NCBI GenBank assembly: GCA_030765065.1
Contig: CM060975.1
Location: 162,722,993 to 162,786,992 of the forward strand
DNA: 64,000 nt
Source of the DNA: Deroplatys truncata
Lineage: Eukaryota > Arthropoda > Insecta > Mantodea > Mantidae
Reading direction: 5' to 3'
The notes beneath the pieces were generated by a model that worked only from the letters and a program-made list of their open reading frames with translations, was not told the origin of the DNA and searched no databases. Below are positions 35,054-48,384 of this stretch, in pieces (within the stretch, counting starts at the first letter, position 1; each line of letters begins with the position of its first letter). A program made the position numbers and the translations under genes.

Positions 35054-35379
35054 TAGGAATAGACCAAATTTTTGATGATCCACTCTTTTGAAAAGTCTGA
35101 ATAACACTGTTGCTTTGATGAACCACTGTAATAAACAAACGAAGGTGACTTGTTAATCAAAACATGTTAACTTACAGAATGTAATATGTAGGCACACACC
35201 AAAGGAAGTTGGATTTATGCCCTACCCCTTGGGGTACTGAAGGATTACAATACATTTAAATTATCATGGAAGTTTATAATAACAATAGATAAATAGATAT
35301 TGTATTCATTATTCATCCTGTAAAATCATACATATGTGCCATGATATAGGACAGGTCAAGAAATGTACAAACATTGCAA

Positions 35380-35592
35380 AAATTACAAAATTCACCTTAG
35401 GTTTTATGATTTGCAAGTCAAAAAAAATTTACGAAGATTATTGAGTTTTAACTATCTACAAAAAGTGATTTTAAAAAAAATTGCAATTATAAATATTTAC
35501 AAAATTCACCTTAGGTATTATGATCAAGTCAAAAAAATGTACACAGTTTATTATAGTTTTAATTATTTATAAAAATTGATGTAAAATATATT
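35380..35592. repeat. Two-copy tandem repeat (about 115 bp)
   Basis: Blocks starting attacaaaattcaccttaggt at about 35380 and tttacaaaattcacctta at about 35497 run in parallel for roughly 95-115 bp with about 80% identity and a 3-bp deletion. Confidence 0.75.
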
Positions 35593-35599
35593 GGCAGAC

Positions 35600-37400
35600 T
35601 TATTAATATATTAATTCAATAAAATATAAAAGTAAAAATTGGAGAAAGTAACAAATTAGTGAATTATTAACGAGTTTCCAGAAATTCATCATTAGAGTAA
35701 AAACAGTGGTGAAACAAGAATGCCATATATAGGTTTTTAAACACTGAAATTTTGCACGTGGATATGTTAGCTATATACAAATTATTAAAAGAATGCTATT
35801 CCCAAATTTATTTATTGATTCTCTGCACATGAGTGTCCGTTCTCTGTTTTGTGTTATGGGTATGAATTATGTTATTAAAAGTAAAATAATCACTTCCATT
35901 GCTTAAGTTTATTTTGGTAAATATTAGAATTTAAAAAAAAAAATGCAAGGAAGAGGTAAGATTTTAAATTTGTTAAATAACATCTTCATGAAGATCTTGG
36001 ATAGCTCCTCCTGTTATCCTTAGGATTCTCTTTCACATTTGAACTTGTTTTGTCAGGCTTGTACATTTTTGCTTCTGTGTCTCTATCTTTCTCTATTTTT
36101 AGCAAGATCACAGCTATTATTTATCCAAGTTACACTGGTTATATGCCAGATTAAATTTTTTCTGGAGCATTTAAATATGTTGTTTGAGAAACTGGAAATA
36201 AATTCCAGTGTTCGGCTGCATGCAAGAAAAATAAATGTCAGATTTCAGGCAAAATATTTTTAGCATTGATCATTGTTAGTTTTCTCACATCTTGAAATTA
36301 TGTTCAGTTCCATGAACTTAATAAATATCATAAAAATGGATTGTTGATGCTGTAAACCTAATCCACATTGTTAGTGGAAAAGGGAGGTCTATTTTATTTA
36401 TATATGAGTATGGCATGGCATTCAGCTAAGATTAGGAGTGGCTATGGTTGCGTGTTTGTGCTATTACCAAAATCCTAGCTCTGTCTTTAATGTTAATAAC
36501 ATATACTATTTATACATTTTGGATTCATTTCGACCCGATCTTGTGGAGCTGGATTTCAGCAAGCGCTATCTTGTTTGCAGGTGCCAAGTAGTTCACTCCT
36601 GGCTGCAACCCACAGCCATATAATGTCTAGGTATTGGGCATGATGAACCAATGGAGCACAGAGGTGTGTGATGGGGAATTGCGGGGCGTAAAATGTATGT
36701 GATTGGTTAACCTAATTAGTCAGAGAGGTTGGAATAGAATGATCACTTGACTTTTGTCACATAAATAGTGCCATCTATTGGTTTCATAGTAAAATTTTGC
36801 TCCACTTCCAGTCATCTATATACTGAACATCAGTACCTTGCCTTACCTGGCTGTGCTTTGTTTTAATTGGTGAATCAGAGTGATTTAGTTAAATACATGC
36901 TATACAGGAAAACATTGAATTCCATTTCAATCTCTTTTAGCGCAACCTTTTTCAACAGTAAACTTGGAAGAAAAGAGTGAAATTTAGCACAGTTAGAGAT
37001 GAGAAATTTATAATGATCATGCTGATGACACTTGGAAGTGCATAATTGCTAATAATTAACATTTATAAGGCAAAATTGATGGCACAGTGTTTATTATTTT
37101 AAAAAAATCAAATTGCTATGATAACTTTGAACCACCAAAGTTTAGAGCCTGCAGTCACCCTTGGCTCAGGCTCTTAGTCATTCAATTCAGATTTACAAAT
37201 AACTTCCTTGCACAAATTGTGGTTGTCTCTTATGCATAAACACAAAATCTAAAACTATTTTGAAGTTTGTTTGTGATGAGATGTTGGACATGAGAACTAT
37301 CATTACACCTGAGGCAGCTAAGCCATTTGTATGCTCCCATTTTACCTGTACTTATAAATCTAATCTCTTCAAAAAGATTTAAGATCTTACCTACAAAGTT
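35600..37400. other. Intron sequence, nothing recognised
   Basis: AT-rich; small open frames (36039-36263, 36438-36623) show no motif and no splice pair in a compatible phase. Confidence 0.5.
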
Positions 37401-37408
37401 AAGCTCTT

Positions 37409-37472
37409 TCAAAGATTGTGTTCAAGAAGACACCTTTCTTCAAAGATTGTGTTCAGGAAGACACCTTTCTAA
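37409..37472. repeat. Short tandem duplication
   Basis: caaagattgtgttcaagaag-acacctttct occurs twice in a row with one substitution (period about 31 bp). Confidence 0.85.
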
Positions 37473-37559
37473 AGTTTCACACTCTAGCAGCAGCTGTTCC
37501 ATAGCTTTGCCACAGAGACAGTAAGAAAAATTGCTACTAAAGGTCTTTATAGACTGGAG

Positions 37560-39760
37560 GTGTTTTCTGCAGGGGCCGTGACCAGTGATTTTTCCAATGA
37601 CTTATCATTAGTTCCTTAAGATCAGGGATTTAGTCAAGTTTGCTGGGGGGATTGATTCAAATCTGTCCTAATTTTTGGCCACGATAGTTCTGTCAACATT
37701 TTGCTTGCTCTTTCCTGAACCCTTGGAGAAGATTAGTCCCGATAGTGATTTTGCTGATAGGAGAAATGCATTCTGATCCAATAAAGGGAGTTTCACTCTT
37801 GGCCATTTTGTCTGCCTCTTTGTAGCCCTCAGTGGCACATGACAACTGATTCTGTGTAGAGAGCGCTATTAGCGATTATATACAATCCCACATAATTTTG
37901 CAATCCACATAATGAAATTTTAGGACCAGCAGTTCAGCTTGGCTGTTGGTAAGAGCGAGATAGTGCTTTCTCTCCTTGCAGAGTAGCTACTATGCAAATA
38001 CTTCAACCTGAAAAACTGTGAAGTAGTTCCCTAGGCTTAGTGACAAGCCTGTTTTGGGACTAGTTCCATAGATTTCAGCTGCCAACTTCTTGTCATCATG
38101 AAGCCATCTGTGTAAAACACCAGACACTTCAGAGGACAGTCATTTGGGAGTTTGTTAAATCATTCCATCTTTTTTGTAAAGAAGACAACTATGAAAATAT
38201 ATGAAAGACAAGATGACTGCTATGAAATCTAATGGCATGTCAGTAGTGTGTATATATATTTATATTACTAAAAATGGTTGTAGTGGAGAAATTACCTCTA
38301 TAATACTGAGTTTCCCAGTTACCACTGTATGCAGACAGCCTGGCCCTTAACATACTTGTGACCAAGTGTAGAAGGCTTAAATAACATTTCCAAATGATTG
38401 AGGGTGTAATTCTAAATGCTCCTGAGTGCATAGGTAGGTGGGTCTTTGAACGTTTAAGAGTGTTTTACTTCTGCAATTTGTTGTACCTTTTGGCCATCAA
38501 ACCACCAGAGCTCCATACATCAGTTGTGATATTACTATAGCAGCATAGATCCAGTAGCAGTACTGAGGCTTGAGTATCAGTCATCTGCTAATTATTTTCC
38601 TTTTTGTATACTTCTCTCGAGATGATTGTTCTAGCTTAGTGTTTGACTCAGCCTAACACCTAGATACTTAAAACCGTCTGAGATAGCTCAATCACATCCC
38701 TTAGATCCTAAGCTTAACTGGATTATCCAGATTTCTTTTCCTACTAAAAGTGATCACTACTGTTTTCTTGAAATTAATCCCAATCCTTCATTAGTGCACT
38801 GCTCTTCTAAGCATCTCAGAGCATTATTCATTACCTTTGGGACTATTCCAGGAAATAAATTTCCCTTCTATGAGAAAAACTTCATCATATTATGCCTGAG
38901 CATAATATCCTTTTTTATTCACTTTTGTTGGGAGGCTTCCAGCACAAGGGACCACAGTAGTGGAGATAACAAGCCCCCTTCTGCAAACTTCCCTGATAGC
39001 TCTCACCTCCTGTGTTTCATCAAACAATACTTTGGACAATTGACTGGACAATTGATTCATACGGAATATTATCAAATGCTCCCTCTATATTGAGGAATAC
39101 AGAGAATGCAGTTTCTTATACAGCAAGAGAATCTTTAAACCTGCTAAACAGCTGATGAGTTGTCCTGCAGGATTTGCCCTCTGATAGGGATGTTGTTTTG
39201 CATATAATGGCTGTCTGTAAGAACACCTTGTATTATTTGAAATTTAAACAGTGTCTCCATATTCTTTTATAAGACAGAGGAGAGACTAATGGGCCTGAAA
39301 GATTGGCAACAATGTAGCTCTGATGATCAAGCTTTGGAATGAATACTGCTACAGTGATCCTCAGTGCTCTTGGTATATAGTCATATGCGACACTTGTCGT
39401 AAATAGATCACATAGAGTAATCAGAAAATAGTCAGGATTTTTCTGCAATAATACAGGAGATTTATGTGGTCCAAATTTTGCAATGGCCCATTTTATTTTT
39501 TATGCAGTGACAATCCCTCTGGTTAGTTTCCAGTCATGTTGGGATTCATTCAGTCATTGGCTATTATGGGCAAAAAAGCTATTGTCAAAGTAAGATCCTG
39601 GAAAATGTTTCTTGGACAGAATTTCAAGAGTTTCTTTTTCAGTCTTTATGTTTTACATCAGGCTTCTCCAGAGTTTCTAGTAGTTTAATAGGGTTGCTGG
39701 CCAAATTTTATGTATTCTGGTTGCTTTGTGGAAGCTACTTATGTCCTGAGAGAAGGCTTT
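37560..39760 (-). pseudogene. LINE relic with reverse transcriptase and RNase H (R1/I-like group)
   Basis: Minus strand. RT begins near 39,450 with NPDYFLITLCDLF, YIPRALRITVAVFIPK (39,400-39,330), then ETAFSVFLNIEGAFDNIPYE near 39,080 (motif A with Asp). The GYYAQA stretch before the YADD box follows near 38,900, where the Asp pair is lost. A thumb-like segment is at 38,431-38,240. An RNase H stretch with YGTSPKTGLSLSLGNY lies near 38,050. RT followed by RNase H is known from the I/LOA/R1 assemblage. Numerous stops and shifts. The 5' endonuclease is not seen. Confidence 0.7.
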
Positions 39761-41395
39761 CCGTGAATCGTGTATGGTTTTGCATATGTACTTAATTGTA
39801 CATATAAAGCTGTATAATACACTCGCAATTTTCTTTTAAATTTGGCTTTATTGAATAATTTTATTACAAGGCTTGGAAGATCACCTGGTATTCCAGAGGC
39901 ACATTAAAGACACATCAGCTATCCCTGTGCCATATACTCTGTTGGCATGGTTCACATGATACCTTAAGGATGGGATGAGTTGCTCCTTAGTTTGACTTCT
40001 CCTCATTGACATGCCCGACATTGCTAGTACTGCCAGTATAGCCAGTAGTTCTCAGAGGTATGAAAGCCTCACCACCATTGACAAGGTCCTGCAACTCCTT
40101 GGCAGGAATGTTAGTGTCATCTTTTCATTGTCCAATTCCACCTACTGTTTACTTTGCTTAAATACTGTCTTCTTGCCTAATATAAATACTATAAAAGTGG
40201 TGTGTAGATATCATCTTGACTCAGATAGATACCAAAATGCTTTAGTGTGTCATCATTTTATAGAAAAAGGCCTTGTCCTATTCCAACACTGCTATGTTGC
40301 TGCTTTTGTAGATCATGGTTTGATTTTATGACTAGTTCATTCTGAATTCAGCAGTATGTGAAGCAGTCAAGTTCTCTTATCCACTAAACTGTGAAAATAT
40401 ACTGTACTAAAACATTTATTTGTGAGTTACACTGAGGAAGAAGAAATGAGGAGCTAATAATAACAAGTTTTCAATGTTTCTTAATTCATATTTTTTCTTG
40501 GCATCCTATCACCATTTCTGCAATATTTTCACAATTATATTTCACCTGTACAATAAGCATTCTTTGGCTCATTACTCCTGCATCATTCAATGCTTTAGAT
40601 ATGAATTAAATATAAAGATACCTTCTGATTTGGCTAAGTCTTAAATGGTGCAATTTATGCATCTGATCTCTAGATGCTAAAAAACTTAAAATAGGTAGGC
40701 AAATAAGCACGGCAAGAAGTTCAAAATAGGCACTATCCCTAAAGATAAGCATTGAAGTACGCACAATGGTTTTATTCATTTACCACTTAAAAACACATTT
40801 TGATATAAAAGAACAGTACAGAAATATCAAATAGCCATATCCCATTATATTAAGTGTACTAAATTTCATTATTCTCTTAATGTATTCTCTGTGAACATTA
40901 TTTCTTTAAATTTGTATTCTTCAATTACTATGTATTTCTTATGGCAAACCCTATTAACAGTTTTTAAATTGTTTCTCTCTTAAATATGTTTTACACTAAC
41001 ATGCTGGTTTGTAATTATTATTGAGTCTATTATGTATTATTGTTAAACAGGCTATTGTTAAGTTTGCAACAAAATAGTCTGTTGAGATCATTACTGTTTT
41101 CACCCACATAGGAAGTAGAAAACAATAAAGCTATCATATTAATGAACAAAGCAATGAGTTAATACTAGTGATAGAACGATACCACTATTTCTCAATATTT
41201 AATACTGATACTATTTTTGAGCACCAGTACATCATACTCATTTTATAAAAAGCTGTAAAGGCGATAGCTTGTTGCTGAATTGTGTTCTTATTAGTAGTTT
41301 TCTATGTAGAAATGCATATGACCAATTTTGTATTGTATGCTAATTCTGAAATTGTTCCTGTTTGACATTCTCCAATTCATTACCTTGATAATGCC
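39761..41395. other. Intron sequence, nothing recognised
   Basis: May include the eroded 5' part of the LINE on its left side. The open frame 40011-40331 has no recognisable motif. Confidence 0.45.
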
Positions 41396-41402
41396 ACAGA
41401 CT

Positions 41403-41640
41403 GAGCAGGATGGCTCAGGCAGTAACGTCTATAGCTCACATTTGGGAGGTCCTGGGGCTGACCAATCTGACCAAAGGTTTCTATTAGGTTTCTGCCTAAT
41501 GCTGGGTGGATAATTTGATCCACAAATTTTCCTATCATCCCTTTCATCACTACATTTCATTTCCTCCTTCTACACTGCTATACCAGGCATTGGGCTGATC
41601 ACCCATCCTGGATATGCTATGATCTAGTGTTTACCTGGCC
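41403..41640 (+). repeat. tRNA-derived SINE with tail
   Basis: A box TGGCTCAGGCAG (41411-41422) and a degenerate B box near 41454-41464 are followed by a body containing ctgggtggataatttgatcc and ttcctatcatccctttcat, then a microsatellite starting at 41696. Order head-body-simple repeat fits a SINE. Confidence 0.55.
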
Positions 41641-41695
41641 TCATTGTAAGTCCTTGGTGGTGCAAGTCCTACAAAGAGGAGAGTAATCATTTGAA

Positions 41696-41803
41696 GTAGT
41701 AGTAGTAGTAGTAGAAGAAGAAGAAGAAGAAGAAGAAGAAGAAGAAGAAGAAGAAGAAGAAGAAGAAGAAGAAGAAGAAGAAGAAGAAGAAGAAGAAGAA
41801 GAA
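41696..41803. repeat. (AGT)n-(AAG)n microsatellite
   Basis: About 20 bp of AGT followed by about 88 bp of uninterrupted AAG/GAA units. Poly-Ser and poly-Asn frames here are artefacts. Confidence 0.95.
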
Positions 41804-41846
41804 GATAATGCCACAGGATATATATCCTTATTGTTAGTCAAGGCCA

Positions 41847-41909
<63 letters not shown>

Positions 41910-42099
41910 TAATTATTATCATCATTATTTCTTTGCTTCCCTTTTATTGTAATTATGTTTTGTGCCAAAAACTTTCTTTTAAAGGATTTTATATCCATAT
42001 TATGGAAGTTGGTCATACAGTATTATTCCTGTAAGCTATGCTCGTAACCCAAGTTCACCTTGCGTAAACAGTAACAGAAAAAGATAATGCCACAGGATA

Positions 42100-42173
<74 letters not shown>

Positions 42174-42357
42174 GCCTTGACTAACAATAAGGGATATATA
42201 TCCTGTGGCATTATCTTCTACTGTTAGTGTTTACGCAAGTCGAACTTGGGTTACAAGCAAACTACAGATGAAAGGAAAGAACAAATGTTTCTATGCACTG
42301 TATTATCTCACATCTTAAGTTCTGATTTGTTTCTGCTGGATTCATTTATTATTGTTG

Positions 42358-42421
<64 letters not shown>

Positions 42422-42690
42422 CATCATCATCATTATCATCATCATCATTATTTCTATGCTTCCCTTTTATTGTAATTATGTTTTGTGCTGAAAACTTTCT
42501 TTTAAAGGATTTTATATCTATTATTATGGAAGTTGATCATACGGTATTCCTGTAAGCTATGCTCGTAACCCAAGTTCGACTTGTGTAAACACAAACTAAC
42601 AGATGAAAGGAAAGAACAAATATTTCTATGCACTGTATTATCTCACATCTTAAGTTCTGATTTGTTTCTGCTGGATTCACAGAGTTTGGT
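41804..42690. repeat. Nested direct/inverted repeat complex with three TTA arrays
   Basis: Unit X (gataatgccacaggatatat...) occurs at 41804-41845, again truncated at 42083-42100, and inverted at 42174-42215. Unit Y (cccttttattgtaattatg...) is at about 41926-42070 and 42456-42590. Unit Z (acagatgaaaggaaagaaca...) is at about 42262-42346 and 42598-42678. Arms 42045-42102 and about 42198-42258 are inverted copies flanking a TTA array. (AAT/TTA)n arrays lie at 41850-41907, 42101-42173 and 42358-42420. Confidence 0.8.
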
Positions 42691-43822
42691 CGAGTAGGTA
42701 AATGTAATGACTAAGAGTCACCAAGTGTGGTGACTTAGACTCATCAAGAGTGAGTCACTAAATCAGCTGATGCACTAAGGTATGTTTTAATGCTGCATGT
42801 TACATGAGTACCTCTACTCCCTCCCCATTGTTTTGCATGTTTTCATTTAAATACAGGAGTCTATAGAATGTTGCAGGCAATGCTGTCAAGGTCTGTCAAG
42901 AACTATAGTCCAGCAACTCTTTGGGGACACATGCAAGGCAATAACGTGAAATCTTTGACTCCTTGCATTCCTTATCTAGCATAAGTTAAATGAAACACTT
43001 TCAATTATGTAAAACTTAAAAATTTAAAAGTATCGAGAAATTACGGAATGAACTACTAAATAACTCATACTAATAAATGGAATGATATTTTCCATTGTCT
43101 GATCTAGTTTGATATGGTTAAAAGATCAAAGGATAACATATGGGGTGTAAACTCGGTATTTACAATAAGATTTGGTACCAATCAAAATGCTGAAAGATAC
43201 AATGGTAGAGTAAATTAATATGACAGGCATATTTTTAGGAAGGGTAAGGAAAGTGGATAAGGAACTTAAAAAGAAGCAGAACAGGTGGTACAGTTTTGAA
43301 ATTGGAGATATATTTTAATGTCTTTAATACATATATACAACTTAAGTAGATGAGAGCTTGTGCTAGGCTTCTAAGTGTATTCCATTTATCTATCTACAAT
43401 TCTATACTTGATGGAAATAAATAAATTAATTCATATATTATAAAAAGTCATCTTATTTAAACACTCAGAAAAAATGCCTAGTTGCTCTTATGATCATATC
43501 ATGCTATATAAAGAGAATTTACAACATATTCTGATATCATAGAGCCTTTAATATAAACAGTAAAAAATGCTGTTTTCTTATAACTGATAAAGGAAAAAGA
43601 AGTGACTCAGACAACTAATGACTTAATCTTGCCCCATTTGGATTGAACTGGATAATCTGCAGGCCTGATAGTTGGATGAGGGTTAATAGAGAAGAAGTGA
43701 AACAATGTTTGTTTCAGATCCATGATCCCTGGATGGCAGAAATTTACCTTCTTCAAGTTTCTCTAGCTGGTCACAAGTGGAGATTATCACAAGATGTTGT
43801 TGTACCTCCAGGTAGTTATAAT

Positions 43823-43825
<3 letters not shown>
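42691..43825. other. Intron sequence; small hairpin near 42710-42745
   Basis: Only a short palindrome (gactaagagtcacc...ggtgacttagactc) is noticeable. No coding motif. Confidence 0.5.

Positions 43826-43905
<80 letters not shown>
43826..43905. repeat. (TTA)n microsatellite
   Basis: About 80 bp of pure TTA units; open frames across it (poly-Leu, poly-Ile) are artefacts. Confidence 0.95.
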
Positions 43906-43907
<2 letters not shown>

Positions 43908-46900
43908 GTAAACTGTTCTTTTCAGTTCAGAGATCCACTTGTGAGTCATTTTGTTCCATTGCTACATGTTTTTCATCCTTTAATGAATTTGTATTTATTT
44001 TATTTAATTTGTGTGTGTTATTTATAGGCATTTATTTTTCATTGTGTTAAGATATGCATATCATTTTGTTGCTCCCTTTGAATGGTTTTAAGGTGTGCAT
44101 TATTCTTATAATTCCATAATTTCTTCTCTTTTATTCTTGTAAGTTTTTACTTTAAATCCATTTCTTTAGCAATTAATTATGAGTCATTTATGTTTAATGG
44201 CATATTCTGCATCCAACAAGGAAGGAGTCTGATTGCTGTCATGCTAAGATACCTATATATAGTAGGCTAGCTGTCTGCCAATGTTGCACAGGTGGCTTTT
44301 TAAACTTGAATGACAATTTAATTAGTTTCATTTACCTCCTCCTCCTGTTCTTTTTTGCAATTAATTATCTAGAAGATTTTTATGATAAATCCTCCCCTTT
44401 TTCCATTATAATTGTAATTTTGTACAGCCCCAGCTATTCTTAATATCCCTGATATTCATTCATGCAAAAGAATGTGAAACATTGGTGTAACATCTGACTT
44501 CCTTAGCCTCTCCCTGACAGGCTTCTAAGCTCTGGAAATTCTGCATAGCCTATAAGTATCCTTTGACAGCGGAACAGTTGTTGGTCGGAATGGTCGAGTA
44601 ATTTTTTTAGACAATCACATTAGATGACATTTTAAATCTTTGTACCTTCTCTTTGGATAATTTTTATTTAATAACATAAACGCTACATAGTTTTCACATA
44701 ATACACACACCCTTAACATGCACAACGAAATAGAAGTGAAGCTGGTGAGCATGAAGGTTCCCCACTCCCAGGCCACCAACTTAAGTGCTTTGGAAATGCT
44801 TTCTGTGCCATCTAGAAAAATAATTTTCTAAGTTGTTAATTATAAAATATCAGTTGACTGATTTCTAATGTCAGCTGGGCACAATTTTCTCTCCTTATGC
44901 AACTATTTAACATATCCTCCTAATGATCTTGATTATAACATACAAAAAGCAAACCAGCTTACTTCAGGGTTATTAAAATGTGTTGGCATTGGTAGATTCA
45001 ATTCTCATGTTTTGCCGTGTCATAGTTGCTAAATCGTAACCATCTACATATATGTCGCTTGGAATAAAAATCCATGGCATTTGTAATATTTTACATGCAT
45101 ATTCTGGGAGTAACAACTATTTTCTACTCCATGGCATTCTCAACTAAAAGTCAAGGGCTTCTTTGCAAGCATGTTCCTTCATAACTCCAATGTGTTTATA
45201 TTCAAGTACAAGGCTTTGTAAATCCTTTTTAATCTTCTTATAATTTATGAAATGAAATGACACTAGAAGGTGTTTCGTAGCCCCATGTCTGTCAGAATGA
45301 ATTGGGGTTTTCAATGGTAAAAGCATTATTAAACTTGATTGAGAGATTTTTGAGATTATGCTACATACATCCACACACAAATTTTCTGTCTTTATAATAT
45401 TAATATAGATTTGATAATGAAAAACAAACTAAACAAGCAGCTACTAAATTTTTAAAATAGAAATACAGCAACACAAATGGCAATATGAGTATAAGAAACT
45501 ACTAGGATTTTTATGGAATCAGTTAATGGCTTTAGAAGGAAAGTTTTTATTTAGCTAGTCACAATCTGTAATTGAAATAAGCTTTCCATTTGCTTACTTA
45601 AGCAGAGGAATAGATAGAAAACATGCAAGTTAACAATCAAAATGTGTTCAGTGCATAGATGCTTTTCTCTGTGTGCACATTAATTTGATGAAAAGTAGAT
45701 TGGTGATAGTGTTCTCATAAACTTTTGTCATGCATAGTTATGAGGCAGTATTTGTTTAATCATTCCCTGAAATGAACCAAAATTATCTGCAGTGTATCCA
45801 TGTTTTATGAGAAGTTCACAGTGAAGGATTCACATAAAGCTTAGATACTATATGATCTGTTTGCAGATTTATCCTTAGATTTGTAACTAGAGGGCTTTTT
45901 AGGCTCCTATACAAAACTGGGTATAGATACGTAGCTGACAATATTTGTAGTGGCAGGCAAAAGGTTTGTCAGTGATGCTCTAAAACTCCTCCACCTACAA
46001 GATGCAACAGTGAAATTCACACTTGAAACTGAATCAGATTACTTTCCCCCTCAATAATAAGCAACTACAGCAGAACTTAATTTGGAATCTTACAGGCAGG
46101 ACACACATACAGATAACTAAATAAAAAAGTACAGTTACAATCCAGTAACATACAAGCATGCAATAATAAATAGCCTCACCCTCAGACTTATTAATACTGA
46201 TAAACAAAACAGATTAGAATTAGACCTTCAAGACATCATCAATTAAAGCACAGAATTGCTTCACATAAGCGTTAGTCATTGCCAAGATAAAAAAAGTTCA
46301 GAAGGAAGAGGTTAATCAAGGATATCATCTCGTTCACAAACATAACACAATATTCAAGAAATTTAATTTCCACCCTTGGGCACACAATAAACTTGCCAAA
46401 AGTTCTTAAAGCCTCATCAGATATCACAGTGGCCCTAGTAAACAGATGAAGCCTGAGAAACCTTGCAATAAATCATACATAGGAAATGCCAAAAGGTACA
46501 AGACTAAAGGAGCACGCAATTTATGTCAAGTAAATTTTTTGTGGCATTAGCCATTTCTGAGGTATCCTTTGTTGTTGGTTTGAATTTTCAAATACTGATA
46601 TACTCTTTTTATTTTGTAAGTCGCTATTCGTTTTTTCTCATGGTCATGCAAAGAGCATGGAATTTCAAAGCCATCACATAGCGACCCACTATTTAAAACC
46701 CTGAGTATCACTTTAGCATACTGTATCCTTCTTAATACTTACAACAAAATGTGTAAAGGAAGTTCATTTTGATTAGCAAGACGTAGGTAGGAGAATAAGC
46801 TTTTGTAAGAATAGTTTGAGGAAGAGTGATTGGAAAATTTCATATGAATGCACCACATCAAACTTTTTCCTCCTAGATTCTTCTCGTCTTACCAACTTTC

Positions 46901-48380
46901 TTGCTCTTTTAGGTTTATCATTCTCCTCTCCTTCTGATGAAGAGAAGAACTCTTAGGTTGATAATTCTTGTCACCATCCATGTCATCTTGAAGATCTGAA
47001 AGTTGTTAAATAAATTTTGTTCTTATTGATTGTAATGGAGTTATTTTAATATCTAACTCATAGGGAAACAAATGTAAGCTGTACATTTGTATAGTGGAAA
47101 AGACATGTAATAATAAAGACAATTAAGTTGTTTCAAGAACAGGTAGTTCTCATTAGTGCATTCAATAATTATTCTGAATTGAAGGATAAGTAATCATAAA
47201 AACATTTGAAACGTGGTCAGTCCTGTGGTAGATAGTCAGAGACAGTGTCAAAATAACAAGGTGTATGTTACATGTAAAAATTAAACATTAGGCATAATAA
47301 ATTGAGATAAATGTTGAAAACAGGGAGTAAAACGTTTTCAGCCCACGTTTAACAAAATACTTGATAAAGGTGAGAGACCATGCAATAAAAGTGTTTGAGA
47401 TTAAATTTTAAATTTTGCAAGTTCTTGGTTATTAGTTGTATTATAAGTTTACTTAAGAATTACTAATTGTATTAACATGTAATTGCAATTTACATGACTG
47501 CCCATTTTAATGGCCAGGGCCAAATAGAGAAGGCACTAATAACTTAATGCTCCAAAATTAATATTATATTATCATCATCATCATCACCACCAAAGGAGGG
47601 GAGATGACTATAAAATGGCCAGGGCCAGAAGCAGTCACTCCCAATACGATTGTAATTATCTTGGCACTCAATAAATATTACATTATATTATATTACATTA
47701 CATATAAGCTTACTTGATCTTTCATTCTCAACCAGATCTTCATATTTTCTTCCATAACTTGGATAATTATTTACAGTTATTAAATAAACTGATAAGATTT
47801 AAGATTAAGAACTAATTTAAGAGCATAATAGCATATTAGCATTTCTCCAGGTAGCTAATTATAAAGAGTTTGGAGGCAAAGAGGTATAAGTATACTTGTC
47901 TTCCTCTACTGCCAGTTAAAATGACAGTTTGGATAAGCGTTCTGAGATAACATGCTAGATTGCAGTACCAATCAATGATAGCACTTGCACTGTTTTGCCA
48001 CCACATTGGTTCTTCCTCTGCACTGGCTGCATACTAATTCCAATCTTTTTATTTTGACACTCATACCCCTTTGCTGATAATCCCTCATATGCAGCTTGCT
48101 TTCCAAATTAGGCCACTTAATTTTGTATCATTTGTGTCATTTGAGAACCACACCTATAGTATGAGAAACAAGATTTATTGCAGTGAAGTTTCTGACATCA
48201 CATTCACTTCTTTCTGATGGATCGTGAGAAAACTTGTGCACATAGTAATTAAAACAGTTAAACAGATGTAATTAAACAATACTAATAAAACAAAATTTGC
48301 AGCGTACTGCTAGTAGTTTCAAAGTATTTTTAAGCTTTTCAAGAAGATAAATTAAGAACTTACTGTTGATTTATTAGGAT
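43906..48380. other. Intron sequence with few features
   Basis: A diverged repeat at 46,600-46,880 resembles 51,910-52,160 (shared words: cgttattc.tttttt...tg.tc..gcaaagag.atggaat, gcatagc.acc, gagaata.gc.tttgtaa.aatag). The phrase atggccagggcca is present twice (47,510 and 47,618). Otherwise no exon, RNA or transposon motif recognised. Confidence 0.5.
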
Positions 48381-48384
48381 TATA

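Noticed and set aside
36438-36623. Possible extra host exon
   Set aside because: No compatible splice pair or phase between exons A and B, and no conserved look.
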